64,000 nucleotides of DNA from a candidate division FCPU426 bacterium (lineage in GTDB: Bacteria > Oederibacteriota > JAAXVQ01 > JAUVAV01): positions 1-64,000 of the forward strand of contig JAUVAV010000014.1 in NCBI GenBank assembly GCA_030591525.1. The letters run 5' to 3'. A model generated the notes under the pieces. That model did not search any database and was not told where the DNA came from. It saw only the letters and a program-made list of their open reading frames with translations. The translations under genes and the position numbers were made by a program. Below are positions 19,201 to 26,514 of this stretch, piece after piece (positions within the stretch are counted from its first letter, which is position 1; each line of letters begins with the position of its first letter).

Positions 19201-20681
19201 AAATATATAGTCAAGTTCCAGTCTTGATCAAGAAAGGCAAGAATAACGGAGAAGATATCAATCCGTGGGGCATTAGGTTTCAAGCAATGTTTCACATGGC
19301 CAATGATTCTGGAGATTTCCGGCAGCGGATTTGGCTTGAAGATAAAGGTTTCAGGCTATTCAAAAATGTATTCAAAAGAGGCAAAGAAACTTACTTGCCT
19401 CTTTACGAAGCCAAAATGATTCACCAGTTTGACCACCGCTGGGCTACTTATGTTAGCGACAAGGGGGCAAAGGACCTGCCACCTGAGGAGAAAGCGGACC
19501 CGGATACTGTGGCTTTACCACATTACTGGATTGATGCGAAGTTGGTGGACAAAAGGCTGTCTGGTAAGTGGGAACACGATTGGCTAATGGGTTGGAGAGA
19601 TATTACGAATACGACTAACGAGAGGACGATTATCTCCAGCGTTGTATCAAGGGCGGGAGTTGGCGATAAATTTCTGCTAATGTTTCCGTTAAAAAAGCCT
19701 CAACAAATAGCATGTCTATTGGCGAATCTTAATAGTATTCCTTTTGATTATGTAGGCCGTCAGAAATTGGGTGGAACTAGCGCCAAATACTTTTTTATGA
19801 AGCAGCTACCGATAATGTTGCCTGAGACCTATGAAATACAAACGAACTGGTCTGAAGGGCGGAGTTTGGCGGAATGGATCAGTGCAAGGGTTGTCAAATT
19901 GGTCTATACCTCTAGGGAGTTGGAGCCCTTTGCTAAAAGTTTAGGTTACATGGGAAATCCTATAGTATTTGAATCTGCTCTTCGTCAAGAGCTTCGCACC
20001 GAGCTCGATGCAGCATTTTTCCATCTCTACAGGCTTGATCGGCAGGACGTTGAATACATTCTTGATACTTTCCCCATTACAAAGCGCAAGGATGAGGAGA
20101 AGTTTGGTGAATACAGAACCAAGGTCCTTGTACTGAAAAACTTTGATCTCATGGGTGGGGTTCAACCAACCGCTCAGATTATCGAATTTCCGAAGGAGGC
20201 TTTCAAAAGAGTCCGTCCTACAGAGGGTCAGCGATATCGAAACTGCGTGCCTATCTGGAACCTGAAGGCCGCCGCGGGTGGTTTTAGCTCGTCACAAGAA
20301 GTGGAAGAGCTGGAGGAATGGGCAGAACTGAATACAACTAAGAAATTGAAACCCGGCATGTTCGTGGCCCAGGTTGTGGGAAGGTCGATGGAGCTGAGCA
20401 TTCCGGATGGCTCTTGGTGCATGTTCTCCTGGCCAGCGGCTGGCTCTCGCAATGGACGCGTCCTGTTGGTAGAGCACCACGATATCCACGACCCAGAAAC
20501 CGGCGGCAGCTATACCGTAAAGCGCTACAAGAGCACGAAGGTATCCGATGGTGAAGGCGGGTGGAAGCATGTGGAAATCCGGTTGGAACCGGACAATAAG
20601 GACTTTGAGCCTATCGTGTTGACGCCGAAGGACGAGGATGAGGTGCGGGTAGTGGCGGATTGGGTTGAGGTGCTTAAGTGA
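16266..20681 (+). CDS. Eco57I/PglX/DrmMI-like adenine DNA methyltransferase fused to an S24 (LexA-type) domain
   Basis: A 1471-residue protein. The SAM-binding motif is KICDPSCGSGHFLVAA (Asp 495), preceded by TGSYYTPTSLINVLL; the N6-adenine catalytic motif is MLGNPPWERIK (Asn 768). Further features are GVDRNEMAVELCKVSLW and a large target-recognition region. Residues about 1340-1471 form a LexA/S24-type domain: KPGMFVAQVVGRSME with Ser 1374 in a G-R-S-M motif, IPDGSWCMF, and YTVKRYKS with Lys 1419 as a candidate general base. The whole block (NCVPIWNLKAAAGGFSS onward) looks like a complete S24 module rather than a fragment. Such a fusion could make methylation or release depend on self-cleavage or DNA-damage signals; that is inference. 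BREX PglX and DISARM DrmMI have similar methylase cores. No separate restriction enzyme gene accompanies it. Confidence 0.87.
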   Translation: MSRHTELFASVRTEGAMLPADLLKKVAEGSRDLAGLSSEHYHLPDTERISTAVSRAWTRLRTAWSGFKAATAGLGQGDLGIGLTREKWLLQLFQALDYGRLQTAKGLKVKDKVYAISHLWRTVPIHLVGFRVDLDRRQKGVAGAAKISPHGLIQDYLNQELASLWGMVSNGLRLRLLRDNVSLTKQAYVEFDLEAMFEGDLYADFHLLWMLCHQSRLEGGKPEDCWLEQWSDQAREQGIRVMDSLRQGVEAALKVLGKGFVSHKDNGPLRKDLRDGKLKNEDFYRQLLRVVYRLLFLFVAEDRKLLLDPQASEKAKARYRNFYSTARLRHLAGRVPGGKYVDLYRSLVLLMGMLHEKGCKELGLPALNSFLWSGDAVKDLCHCELTNRDLLKSIRCLAYTQKEKVLSAVDFRNLGSEELGSVYESLLELHPKIIADAGGFELFSAQGNKRKSTGSYYTPTSLINVLLKSALDPVLEHAASQANPEQAILNLKICDPSCGSGHFLVAAAHRVAKRLAMVRTGDEEPSPEALRHSLRDVVGRCLYGVDRNEMAVELCKVSLWMEGMEPGRPLTFLEHRIQCGNSLMGATPTLIAKGIPDDAFVALEGDDKKLVSALRKRNKQERSGQTTLDFGSVDQAEQVALADSMASINVLSDDSVDAIQEKQKRFTALSHSQAYLHAKAVADAWCSVFVAEKNAAHPESYTQDTFLKLKSDPKDMTAPLAKEAAMLSEQYQMLHWHLAFPDVFKPAPDPAKAEKMGWIGGFDVMLGNPPWERIKIQEKEWFAQHDAGIAGAENAAKRKKMIEKLQERNPHLLAQFNQAKRQAEGESHFLRGSGRFPLAGRGDINTFAVFAETFRDMLNPEGRAGFIVPSGIATDDTTKYLFQDLVAKDTLVSLYDFENREGIFPAVDSRMKFSLVTVAGEGRRSKTPTDFVFFALRVEHLAEQERHFTLTKDEFKLISPNTGTCPIFRSKRDAEITKKIYSQVPVLIKKGKNNGEDINPWGIRFQAMFHMANDSGDFRQRIWLEDKGFRLFKNVFKRGKETYLPLYEAKMIHQFDHRWATYVSDKGAKDLPPEEKADPDTVALPHYWIDAKLVDKRLSGKWEHDWLMGWRDITNTTNERTIISSVVSRAGVGDKFLLMFPLKKPQQIACLLANLNSIPFDYVGRQKLGGTSAKYFFMKQLPIMLPETYEIQTNWSEGRSLAEWISARVVKLVYTSRELEPFAKSLGYMGNPIVFESALRQELRTELDAAFFHLYRLDRQDVEYILDTFPITKRKDEEKFGEYRTKVLVLKNFDLMGGVQPTAQIIEFPKEAFKRVRPTEGQRYRNCVPIWNLKAAAGGFSSSQEVEELEEWAELNTTKKLKPGMFVAQVVGRSMELSIPDGSWCMFSWPAAGSRNGRVLLVEHHDIHDPETGGSYTVKRYKSTKVSDGEGGWKHVEIRLEPDNKDFEPIVLTPKDEDEVRVVADWVEVLK

Positions 20682-20858
20682 TGTTTTCGAGAGCCGGATC
20701 AATCCAAGACTGCCAAGGCTATTTTGCAAATTCTGATGATGAACCTGAACGCTCTAAGGATGGAGAAGGATTCTCAGGTTAGGGAGACGGGTCTGAATTG
20801 GCCTTAATTAATATGCATTAGTCCAGACTTAATCTGACACTTCACAAAATGGAAGAAG
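20682..20858. other. Degraded mobile-element DNA after the defence operon
   Basis: No intact gene. One frame (about 20703-20810) reads TAKAILQILMMNLNALRME and ends at a stop, resembling the C-terminal tail of some transposase, though the family was not identified. The sequence gtccagacttaatctgacac (20821-20840) has the look of an insertion-sequence end. Confidence 0.35.
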
Positions 20859-20921
20859 TGGGTTACCCTGTTTGTGACAACAAACAAAACCTGGGAGCGG
20901 AGCTCCCAGAAAGGTAACCCA
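20859..20921. repeat. Nested inverted repeat able to fold as a three-way junction
   Basis: Outer 9-bp arms tgggttacc (20859-20867) and ggtaaccca (20913-20921) enclose two perfect hairpins: tgtttgt-gaca-acaaaca and ctgggag-cggag-ctcccag (20891-20909). The start codon of a 41-codon reading frame lies 1 nt after it. It could be a structured RNA leader, an attenuator or the end of an insertion sequence. Confidence 0.7.
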
Positions 20922-20922
20922 A

Positions 20923-21048
20923 ATGAATAATAACGAAAAAATCATCAATAACCCGGTTTGTGCATTTCCCGAATTTCAACGGCTCCTGTGCGATGAACTG
21001 CTTCGGCAATCAGGAAGTTTTTCCACACCGTCTACAAGCAATATTTGA
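20923..21048 (+). CDS. Short reading frame following a structured leader, function unknown
   Basis: A 41-codon frame, beginning MNNNEKIINNPVCAFPEF and containing QRLLCDELLRQSG, that ends with TGA. I do not recognise it. It starts right after the 20859-20921 junction, with a ggtaaccc tract rather than a clear Shine-Dalgarno sequence. It could be the first exon-like remnant of a truncated transposase gene whose structured 5' leader has survived, or a spurious frame. Confidence 0.3.
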   Translation: MNNNEKIINNPVCAFPEFQRLLCDELLRQSGSFSTPSTSNI

Positions 21049-21220
21049 GAAATCAGTATAAGTTTGATTAATGCTTTTATCTTAAGAGACCAGACGATGG
21101 ATGTCAAAGATATTTCAAAGTCTCTTTAAAAAAAAGGAAAAAAGGTCTGGAAAAACCATTAAAATAATGTAAAATATTAGGATTAAACTAGGAGTTTAAA
21201 CATTTAGATGGTTTTTCGGG

Positions 21221-21364
21221 TTGTCATTCCCGCATGCCTTTAGCGGGAATCCAGCAGCGGATTTAGGGCCCCCGGGCTTGCCCGGGGGGAACCACAAAAA
21301 GATTGTTTTATCGGTATTGATGGCTTCCTGGATTCCGGCTTTAAGCATGCCGGAATGACGACAA
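21221..21364. repeat. MITE/REP-like long inverted repeat
   Basis: Left arm ttgtcattcccgcatgcc... and right arm ...gcatgccggaatgacgacaa are imperfect inverted repeats. Inner words gcgggaatccag and cctggattccggc extend the pairing. The centre holds a very GC-rich hairpin, cccccgggc-tt-gcccggggg (21269-21288). Short non-coding sequences of this 'tcattcc...ggaatga' type are common dispersed repeats in bacteria. It lies between the defence operon and accD. Confidence 0.75.
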
Positions 21365-21456
21365 AGAAATACTGCAAAAATAAAAATTTGCAAAAGTTGA
21401 GTAATTTTATTAAAAACATCAGGCTCCTGGAAAATATGAAACTAAGGAAGAAATAA

Positions 21457-22302
21457 ATGGATTGGTTTAAGAAACCCAAATATACCACTGTCCGGGTATC
21501 TGCGAAAAAGAAGACGGATATACCGGATAACCTGGTTACTCGCTGTCCGGGATGCAGTGAAATTGTGTTTAACAAGGAGATAGAGAAGGCTCTTCGGACC
21601 TGCCCCAAGTGCAATCATCATTTTAACATACCGGCGCGGGAGCGTATTCAGTTACTGGCAGATAACGGGGTGCTGCTGGAGGAAACCACGGGCCGGATCA
21701 AGGCGGCAAACCCCCTGGAATTTCCCGACTACACTGAAAAAATTGAAAAAGGGAGTAAAAAAACCGGACTTCAGGATGCAATTCAGGCCGGTATTTGCAC
21801 TATTGGTGGAAAACGCACCGCTCTGGCAGTAACTGATTTTGATTTTATGGGCGGTTCCATGGGCTCGGTCATTGGCGAGGAAATTGCCCGTCTGATTGAG
21901 CGGGCAATTAAAGAACGTCTGCCAGTGGTTATTGTTTCGGCCTCGGGCGGAGGCGCCCGTATGCAGGAAGGGATTGTCTCCTTAATGCAGATGGCCAAGA
22001 CCTCGGCTGCCCTGGCGCGCCTGGCCGCGGCTAAGTTGCTCTATATCTCAGTGCTGACAAATCCCACGGGCGGCGGAGTAACTGCCAGTTTTGCCATGCT
22101 GGGTGATATCATTATGGCTGAACCTAATGCCCTGATTATGTTTGCCGGGCCCCGGGTGATTGAGCAGACCATCCGGCAGCATTTGCCCAAACGCTTCCAG
22201 CGCGCCGAATTTCTCCTGGAGCACGGCATGCTGGATATGATAGTTAAGCGCCAAGAGTTAAAGCACACTATTGCCCGGCTCCTGCCTATTTCCTGTCCAT
22301 GA
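21457..22302 (+). CDS. accD: Acetyl-CoA carboxylase carboxyltransferase beta subunit
   Basis: Carboxyltransferase subunit that moves CO2 from biotin to acetyl-CoA at the start of fatty-acid synthesis. The 281 residues are normal length. The N-terminal zinc ribbon is RCPGCSEIVFNKEIEKALRT with two C-x2-C pairs (CPGC and CPKC), followed by the crotonase-like core DFDFMGGSMGSVIGEEIARLIE, VSASGGGARMQEG, LTNPTGGGVTASFAMLGDI and AGPRVIEQTI. The start has an RBS-like aaggaag. It overlaps folC by 4 nt. accA is not in the window. Confidence 0.95.
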   Translation: MDWFKKPKYTTVRVSAKKKTDIPDNLVTRCPGCSEIVFNKEIEKALRTCPKCNHHFNIPARERIQLLADNGVLLEETTGRIKAANPLEFPDYTEKIEKGSKKTGLQDAIQAGICTIGGKRTALAVTDFDFMGGSMGSVIGEEIARLIERAIKERLPVVIVSASGGGARMQEGIVSLMQMAKTSAALARLAAAKLLYISVLTNPTGGGVTASFAMLGDIIMAEPNALIMFAGPRVIEQTIRQHLPKRFQRAEFLLEHGMLDMIVKRQELKHTIARLLPISCP

Positions 22303-23621
22303 CATATGCCCGCGTCAGGGCAGCGCTTCATAAACTAACCATCCGAGCGGTTTGGCCCGGCCTGGCCAGAACGCGTAAGCTTCTAACCCATCTTGGACAT
22401 CCTGATGCCGCCTGTCCGGCTGTGCAGATTACGGGCACTAATGGCAAAGGCTCAGTGGCAGCCCTGCTTAGCGCGGTTTTAACCCAGACCGGCTATAGGG
22501 TCGGCTGCTTTACTTCGCCCCATCTCTGGGACGAACGGGAACGCATAACCTTGAATGGAATAAAAGTCTCCAGAAAAGCCTTTGCCGCAGCGGGTCAAAG
22601 ATTGCTACCCGGCCTAAAAGTCCTGCAACAAGCCGGAACTCCGGCCACCACCTTCGAGGCCTGGACAGTCTTGGCGGCCGAGGTTTTCCGCCAGGCCGGA
22701 GTAGATTTGGCCGTGGTAGAAGCCGGCATGGGCGGCCGCCTGGATGCCACTTCAGCCTGGAAGCGCGTTATACTTTCTATCCTGACTAATGTAAGCTTGG
22801 AACACACCCGGGAACTCGGAACCAGCTTGAGCGCTATTTGTGGGGAAAAAATCGCCATAGCCCGGAAAGGTGTGCCGCTGCTTTCAGCCGAAGCGCGTCC
22901 CGGACTCCGAGCCCTGATGCGAGACCAAGCCCGTGGAAAAATGTTTCCGATAAAATTTGCAGGCATGAATTCCAACAACGCCATACAGGTTAAAGCGTGG
23001 AGAAGAACCTCTGCCGGGTTGCAAATGGAATTGATCGTGAAACGGCGGGATTTAATTAAAATTCAGATACCCTGGCATGGTGAATTCCAGGTTTTAAATG
23101 CGGCCTTGGCAGTCCTGGCAATTCGAAATTTACAACCGGCTGGTTATCAGATATCCGGAAAAGACATTAGACAGGGATTTAAATCCGCGCATTGGCCCGG
23201 GCGCATGGAAATGGTCAGCCAAAAGCCGAAAATATATTTGGATGGTGCGCATAATCCAACGGCTGTACATGCGCTTCTCCGGGAATGGAATTCCCGGTCG
23301 AAAAAGGTCTATCTGGTAGTTGGCATAGTCAGAGACAAAGACGTAAGCGGCATGTGCCGTGAGTTTGCCCGGGCGGCCAAAGCGGTCTGGACAGTCGCGC
23401 CTCCGGATCCGCGGGCCCTGCCGGCCAAAGAACTGGCAAAGCATTTCCAGGCCTGGGGAGTAAAAGCCGAACCGCAGGCTGGTTTTCGACCAGCCCTGCA
23501 AAAGGCCGTACAGGCCGCCGGCACGCGGGGAACGGTTTTGGTCGCCGGGTCTTTATATAACATAGCTCCGGCCCGCAGGGCCCTGGGCCGCCTTAAGTCA
23601 CTTAACCTGATAAACTTATAA
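22299..23621 (+). CDS. folC: Bifunctional folylpolyglutamate/dihydrofolate synthase
   Basis: Mur-ligase family enzyme that adds glutamate to folates and probably also makes dihydrofolate. The ATP-binding P-loop is ITGTNGKGSVAALLSAVL (about 45-60); GCFTSPHLWDERERI is the folate/omega-loop region; VVEAGMGGRLDATSAW follows; the C-terminal domain has WPGRMEMV and YLDGAHNPTAV. Its 440 residues match the family. The accD-folC order with an ATGA overlap is a frequent bacterial pair. It converges with the patatin gene and their 3' ends overlap by 6 bp. Confidence 0.94.
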   Translation: MTYARVRAALHKLTIRAVWPGLARTRKLLTHLGHPDAACPAVQITGTNGKGSVAALLSAVLTQTGYRVGCFTSPHLWDERERITLNGIKVSRKAFAAAGQRLLPGLKVLQQAGTPATTFEAWTVLAAEVFRQAGVDLAVVEAGMGGRLDATSAWKRVILSILTNVSLEHTRELGTSLSAICGEKIAIARKGVPLLSAEARPGLRALMRDQARGKMFPIKFAGMNSNNAIQVKAWRRTSAGLQMELIVKRRDLIKIQIPWHGEFQVLNAALAVLAIRNLQPAGYQISGKDIRQGFKSAHWPGRMEMVSQKPKIYLDGAHNPTAVHALLREWNSRSKKVYLVVGIVRDKDVSGMCREFARAAKAVWTVAPPDPRALPAKELAKHFQAWGVKAEPQAGFRPALQKAVQAAGTRGTVLVAGSLYNIAPARRALGRLKSLNLINL

Positions 23622-24479
23622 CCCCAGAATCTGCTTGATTTTCGGAAGGGCATTTTTCGCGGCCTGGCGCCCGGCCTCGATCAGTTCGCGTTTCTTGCTG
23701 AAATCGGTAATGCCTATATTTCCGACCTGGGGCTCAATTAAAATATCAATATCTTTTTTTCGCAAACGCACAATCTCGTCGCCCATAATATTGATGGCTT
23801 CCATGATTACGGTAAGCACATTGGGCATGCCGCCGGAGAGAGTGGAACGGGGCTTGGCAATATTAACTCCGATTATTACATCCGCACCCAGATCCTTGGC
23901 GACTTGCGGAGCCAGGTTGCCCACGACCCCGCCGTCAACCAGGAACTTGTCCTCATAGGGCATGGGCATGAAGATACCCGGCACGGCTGTGCTGGCCCGC
24001 ACGGCATCTCTTACCAAACCGGTTTTGAAAATAACCGGCAAACCGCTGTTTATATCTACGGCCACAATGGCCAGCGGGATTTTCATGTTTTCAATATATT
24101 TCGCGTCGATGTTATTATCTATATAGGTTTTAATAGCCTCGCCCTTGGCCAGACCATCCTTGAGATTGAACAGCTTGTAATCGAAGATGTCCTTTTTTTG
24201 GATCTGAAAGGCTTTCCACTCAAGTTTGAATGAATCCGCAGTATCCGCGTAAAGCGCGCCAAGCAAGCTGCCCACGCTGACACCCACGATCAAGTCTATC
24301 GGAATCCTGGCGCTCTCGAGCTCCCGGATTACGCCCACGTGCGCAAAGCCGCGCGCCCCGCCTCCGCCCAGGACTAAGGCCACTTTGGGTAGCTGTTCGC
24401 CTTGGCGGGCCGGTGTTCCGGCGCAGCCTGACAGAAAAACCATGACCAGCATGCTTGAAATAATGCCTTGCAAACGCAT
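23616..24479 (-). CDS. Patatin-like phospholipase lipoprotein
   Basis: A 287-residue protein with a type II signal peptide (MVFLSGCAGTP lipobox, Cys about 19), so anchored to a membrane by lipid. The patatin domain has the oxyanion loop LVLGGGGARGFAHVG, the catalytic serine in GVSVGS and the aspartate in LVDGGVVGNLAP, giving the Ser-Asp dyad of acyl hydrolases of the RssA/YlbK type. It likely acts on membrane lipids in the periplasm. The gene faces away from the flavin reductase gene, leaving a 337-nt shared intergenic region. Confidence 0.9.
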   Translation of the reverse strand: MRLQGIISSMLVMVFLSGCAGTPARQGEQLPKVALVLGGGGARGFAHVGVIRELESARIPIDLIVGVSVGSLLGALYADTADSFKLEWKAFQIQKKDIFDYKLFNLKDGLAKGEAIKTYIDNNIDAKYIENMKIPLAIVAVDINSGLPVIFKTGLVRDAVRASTAVPGIFMPMPYEDKFLVDGGVVGNLAPQVAKDLGADVIIGVNIAKPRSTLSGGMPNVLTVIMEAINIMGDEIVRLRKKDIDILIEPQVGNIGITDFSKKRELIEAGRQAAKNALPKIKQILGL

Positions 24480-24816
24480 TCTCTTTATTCCTCCCGGGAA
24501 GATAATCTGGGCATATATTTACTTTTCAAATATCAGCCATTCGCTTTCCGCTACGCAAAAAAATAAAGATGTTTTTTTGAGCCCCCGAAAAATGAGATGT
24601 GCCACCCACGGGAGGCAGGCCCCTGCGACTGTCAATGATACCACAACGTACAGCTAATATATTACAAATATATTTTGTTTTGGACAAACATAAATTATTG
24701 TCTATAATAACAACTCTGATAAGTTCCGGTTGCGGAAGGAGGATTTTTTGCTCCCGGGACGCAGGATGTATACTGTTTAACCGGGATGGAATTTTTCGCG
24801 GGCGGGTATTTAAAAA
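24480..24816. other. Divergent intergenic region
   Basis: 337 nt between the patatin lipoprotein and the flavin-reductase gene. It holds a good sigma-70 promoter facing right (24680-24708). Short frames in it look random, and nothing else was recognised. Confidence 0.5.
24680..24708 (+). promoter_or_regulatory. Sigma-70-type promoter for the flavin reductase-rubredoxin genes
   Basis: TTGGAC at 24680-24685, exactly 17 nt, then TATAAT at 24703-24708, in an AT-rich setting. The 5' leader to the start at 24817 would be about 100 nt and contains an unused-looking aaggagg at 24735-24741. Confidence 0.7.
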
Positions 24817-25338
24817 ATGAATTTAGATATTGATGCCAAAGCTTTCTGGAAACTCAGTTATGGACTTTATATTCTCTCTGCCAAAGATGAGGGGAGATAT
24901 AATGGACAAATTCTAAATGTTGCCATGCAAGTCACGGCCACCCCAATGCGATTAGCCGTCTGCGTGAATAAGGAAAATTTAACTTATGAGTATATTAAAA
25001 AAAACAAAATATTTGGACTTTCAATATTAGAACAAGATACTCCCATGAAGTTTATTGGAACCTGGGGATTCAAGTCAGGCAGAAACATGGATAAAATTCA
25101 AAGTGTAAATTTTAAGTTGGGTAAAACCGGAGTGCCCTTAATCTTAGATTACTCGCTCGCCGTGATGGAGAGCAAGGTTATTGGCGAAATAGATGTAGGT
25201 ACGCATGTTCTTCATATAGGGGAAGTGGTTTCCAGCCGGGTATTAAAAGAAGGAACCGCACTTACTTATGAATATTATCAACAGGTCAAAAAGGGCAAAG
25301 CGCCCCCCACCGCGCCAACCTATAAAGCGGAGGCGTGA
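24817..25338 (+). CDS. Flavin reductase-like FMN-binding protein
   Basis: A 173-residue protein of the flavin reductase-like split-barrel family. Landmarks: AFWKLSYGLYILSAKDEGRYNGQI, NVAMQVTATPMRLAVCVNKENLTYEYI, FGLSILEQDTP, and the late VLHIGEVVSSRVLKEGTALTYEYY. Family members bind FMN and pass electrons to partners. A rubredoxin gene starts 18 nt downstream, the same pairing found inside 'high-molecular-weight rubredoxin' proteins of anaerobes, where flavin reductase and rubredoxin are fused. A role in oxygen or NO detoxification is plausible inference. The RBS at the start is weak. Confidence 0.85.
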   Translation: MNLDIDAKAFWKLSYGLYILSAKDEGRYNGQILNVAMQVTATPMRLAVCVNKENLTYEYIKKNKIFGLSILEQDTPMKFIGTWGFKSGRNMDKIQSVNFKLGKTGVPLILDYSLAVMESKVIGEIDVGTHVLHIGEVVSSRVLKEGTALTYEYYQQVKKGKAPPTAPTYKAEA

Positions 25339-25356
25339 CGATAAGAGGAGGATAAA

Positions 25357-25518
25357 ATGAAAAAATATATTTGTGATGTTTGCGGATATGTTTACGACCC
25401 GGCCGCTGGAGATCCGGAACATAATATTGCGCCGGATACCCTGTTTGAAGACTTGCCGGATAATTGGGTTTGCCCGGAGTGCGGCGCTGGGAAGGATCAG
25501 TTTTCTCCCCGAGATTAA
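25357..25518 (+). CDS. Rubredoxin
   Basis: A 53-residue protein with the complete rubredoxin signature: [19 protein letters not shown] (first C-x2-C), then [20 protein letters not shown] (second C-x2-C). The four cysteines bind one iron for single-electron transfer. A clear RBS (agaggagg) precedes the ATG by 5 nt. It follows the flavin reductase-like gene on the same strand and is probably its electron partner. Confidence 0.95.
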   Translation: MKKYICDVCGYVYDPAAGDPEHNIAPDTLFEDLPDNWVCPECGAGKDQFSPRD

Positions 25519-25628
25519 AAAAATATGCCACCAAGGCTTATGATTATTGGAGCCAGAAGCAGGAATTATGAAAATAGCAACCGCAAGGCTGACGTTGGTT
25601 ACGCGGCAGTTTGTGGTGGAGATGCGTG

Positions 25629-26468
25629 ATGCCGGAATTGCCCGAGGTTGAAACCATACGTAAATCATTATCCGGCAGTATTTGCGGAAGAAAGATATTG
25701 AATTTAAGACTGACCAAGCCTAAATTGCTGAGAGGCCAAAAGGTCGTGAAAGTTAAAAGCAGAGTAATTAATACCAAAATCCTGGCAGTTGATCGGCGGG
25801 CAAAATATTTGATATTAAGGTTGAATAAAGGAATGTTGGTTTTACATCTTGGTATGACCGGCCAGATATTTGTCGCGTCAGAAAATAGGATGAAAAATAA
25901 AAATATTTTTAAGCTGCCGGACAAACATACGCATTTTCAACTTGAATTAAGTGGTGGAAAATCCCTGTATTTCAGAGACACCCGGCAATTTGGCCGGGTA
26001 AGGTTTCTGGAAAATCATGAAGAACACGATTATTTTAAAAATATCGGACCCGAGCCTTTGGAAAAACAATTTAAATCAGATTATCTTTATCAAAGTATAA
26101 AGCAGAGAAGCACTAACTTAAAAGCAGTTTTATTAAATCAAAAAGTAGTGGCTGGTTTGGGCAATATATATGTTGATGAAGCCTGCCATGCCGCCAGGGT
26201 ATCTCCGCTTCTTTCGGGAAAGAGGATAAGTCTTAGCCAGGCCCGGAGTCTTTATCGAGCCATTAGAAATGTCCTCCAAAAATCCATAAAATATCGCGGA
26301 ACCAGTATATCGGATTATCGGGATCCGGATAATAACCAGGGCGGGTTTCAGAATAGGCTGCAAGTTTACGGCCGAGCCGGTCAAAAATGCAAAAGATGCG
26401 GCAGTATAATTAAAAAGGCGGTGGTGGCGCAACGCGGTACGCATTGGTGTGCGGGTTGTCAAAAATAA
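25629..26468 (+). CDS. mutM: Formamidopyrimidine-DNA glycosylase
   Basis: Base-excision repair enzyme that removes 8-oxoguanine and Fapy lesions and nicks the abasic site. The start at ATG 25629 gives MPELPEVETI, with catalytic Pro 2 and Glu 3; an upstream in-frame start would bury them. Also visible are DRRAKYLILRL, LHLGMTGQ, FRDTRQFGR, GLGNIYVDEACHAARVSP, FQNRLQVYGR and the C-terminal zinc finger CKRCGSIIKK...CAGCQK. 279 residues is normal. Placed after the rubredoxin, which fits an oxidative-stress grouping, though the link is only positional. Confidence 0.94.
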   Translation: MPELPEVETIRKSLSGSICGRKILNLRLTKPKLLRGQKVVKVKSRVINTKILAVDRRAKYLILRLNKGMLVLHLGMTGQIFVASENRMKNKNIFKLPDKHTHFQLELSGGKSLYFRDTRQFGRVRFLENHEEHDYFKNIGPEPLEKQFKSDYLYQSIKQRSTNLKAVLLNQKVVAGLGNIYVDEACHAARVSPLLSGKRISLSQARSLYRAIRNVLQKSIKYRGTSISDYRDPDNNQGGFQNRLQVYGRAGQKCKRCGSIIKKAVVAQRGTHWCAGCQK

Positions 26469-26514
26469 ATAGACCTTTCCGTAATATAACTATTCAGGAG
26501 GTTTGTATATCCCT

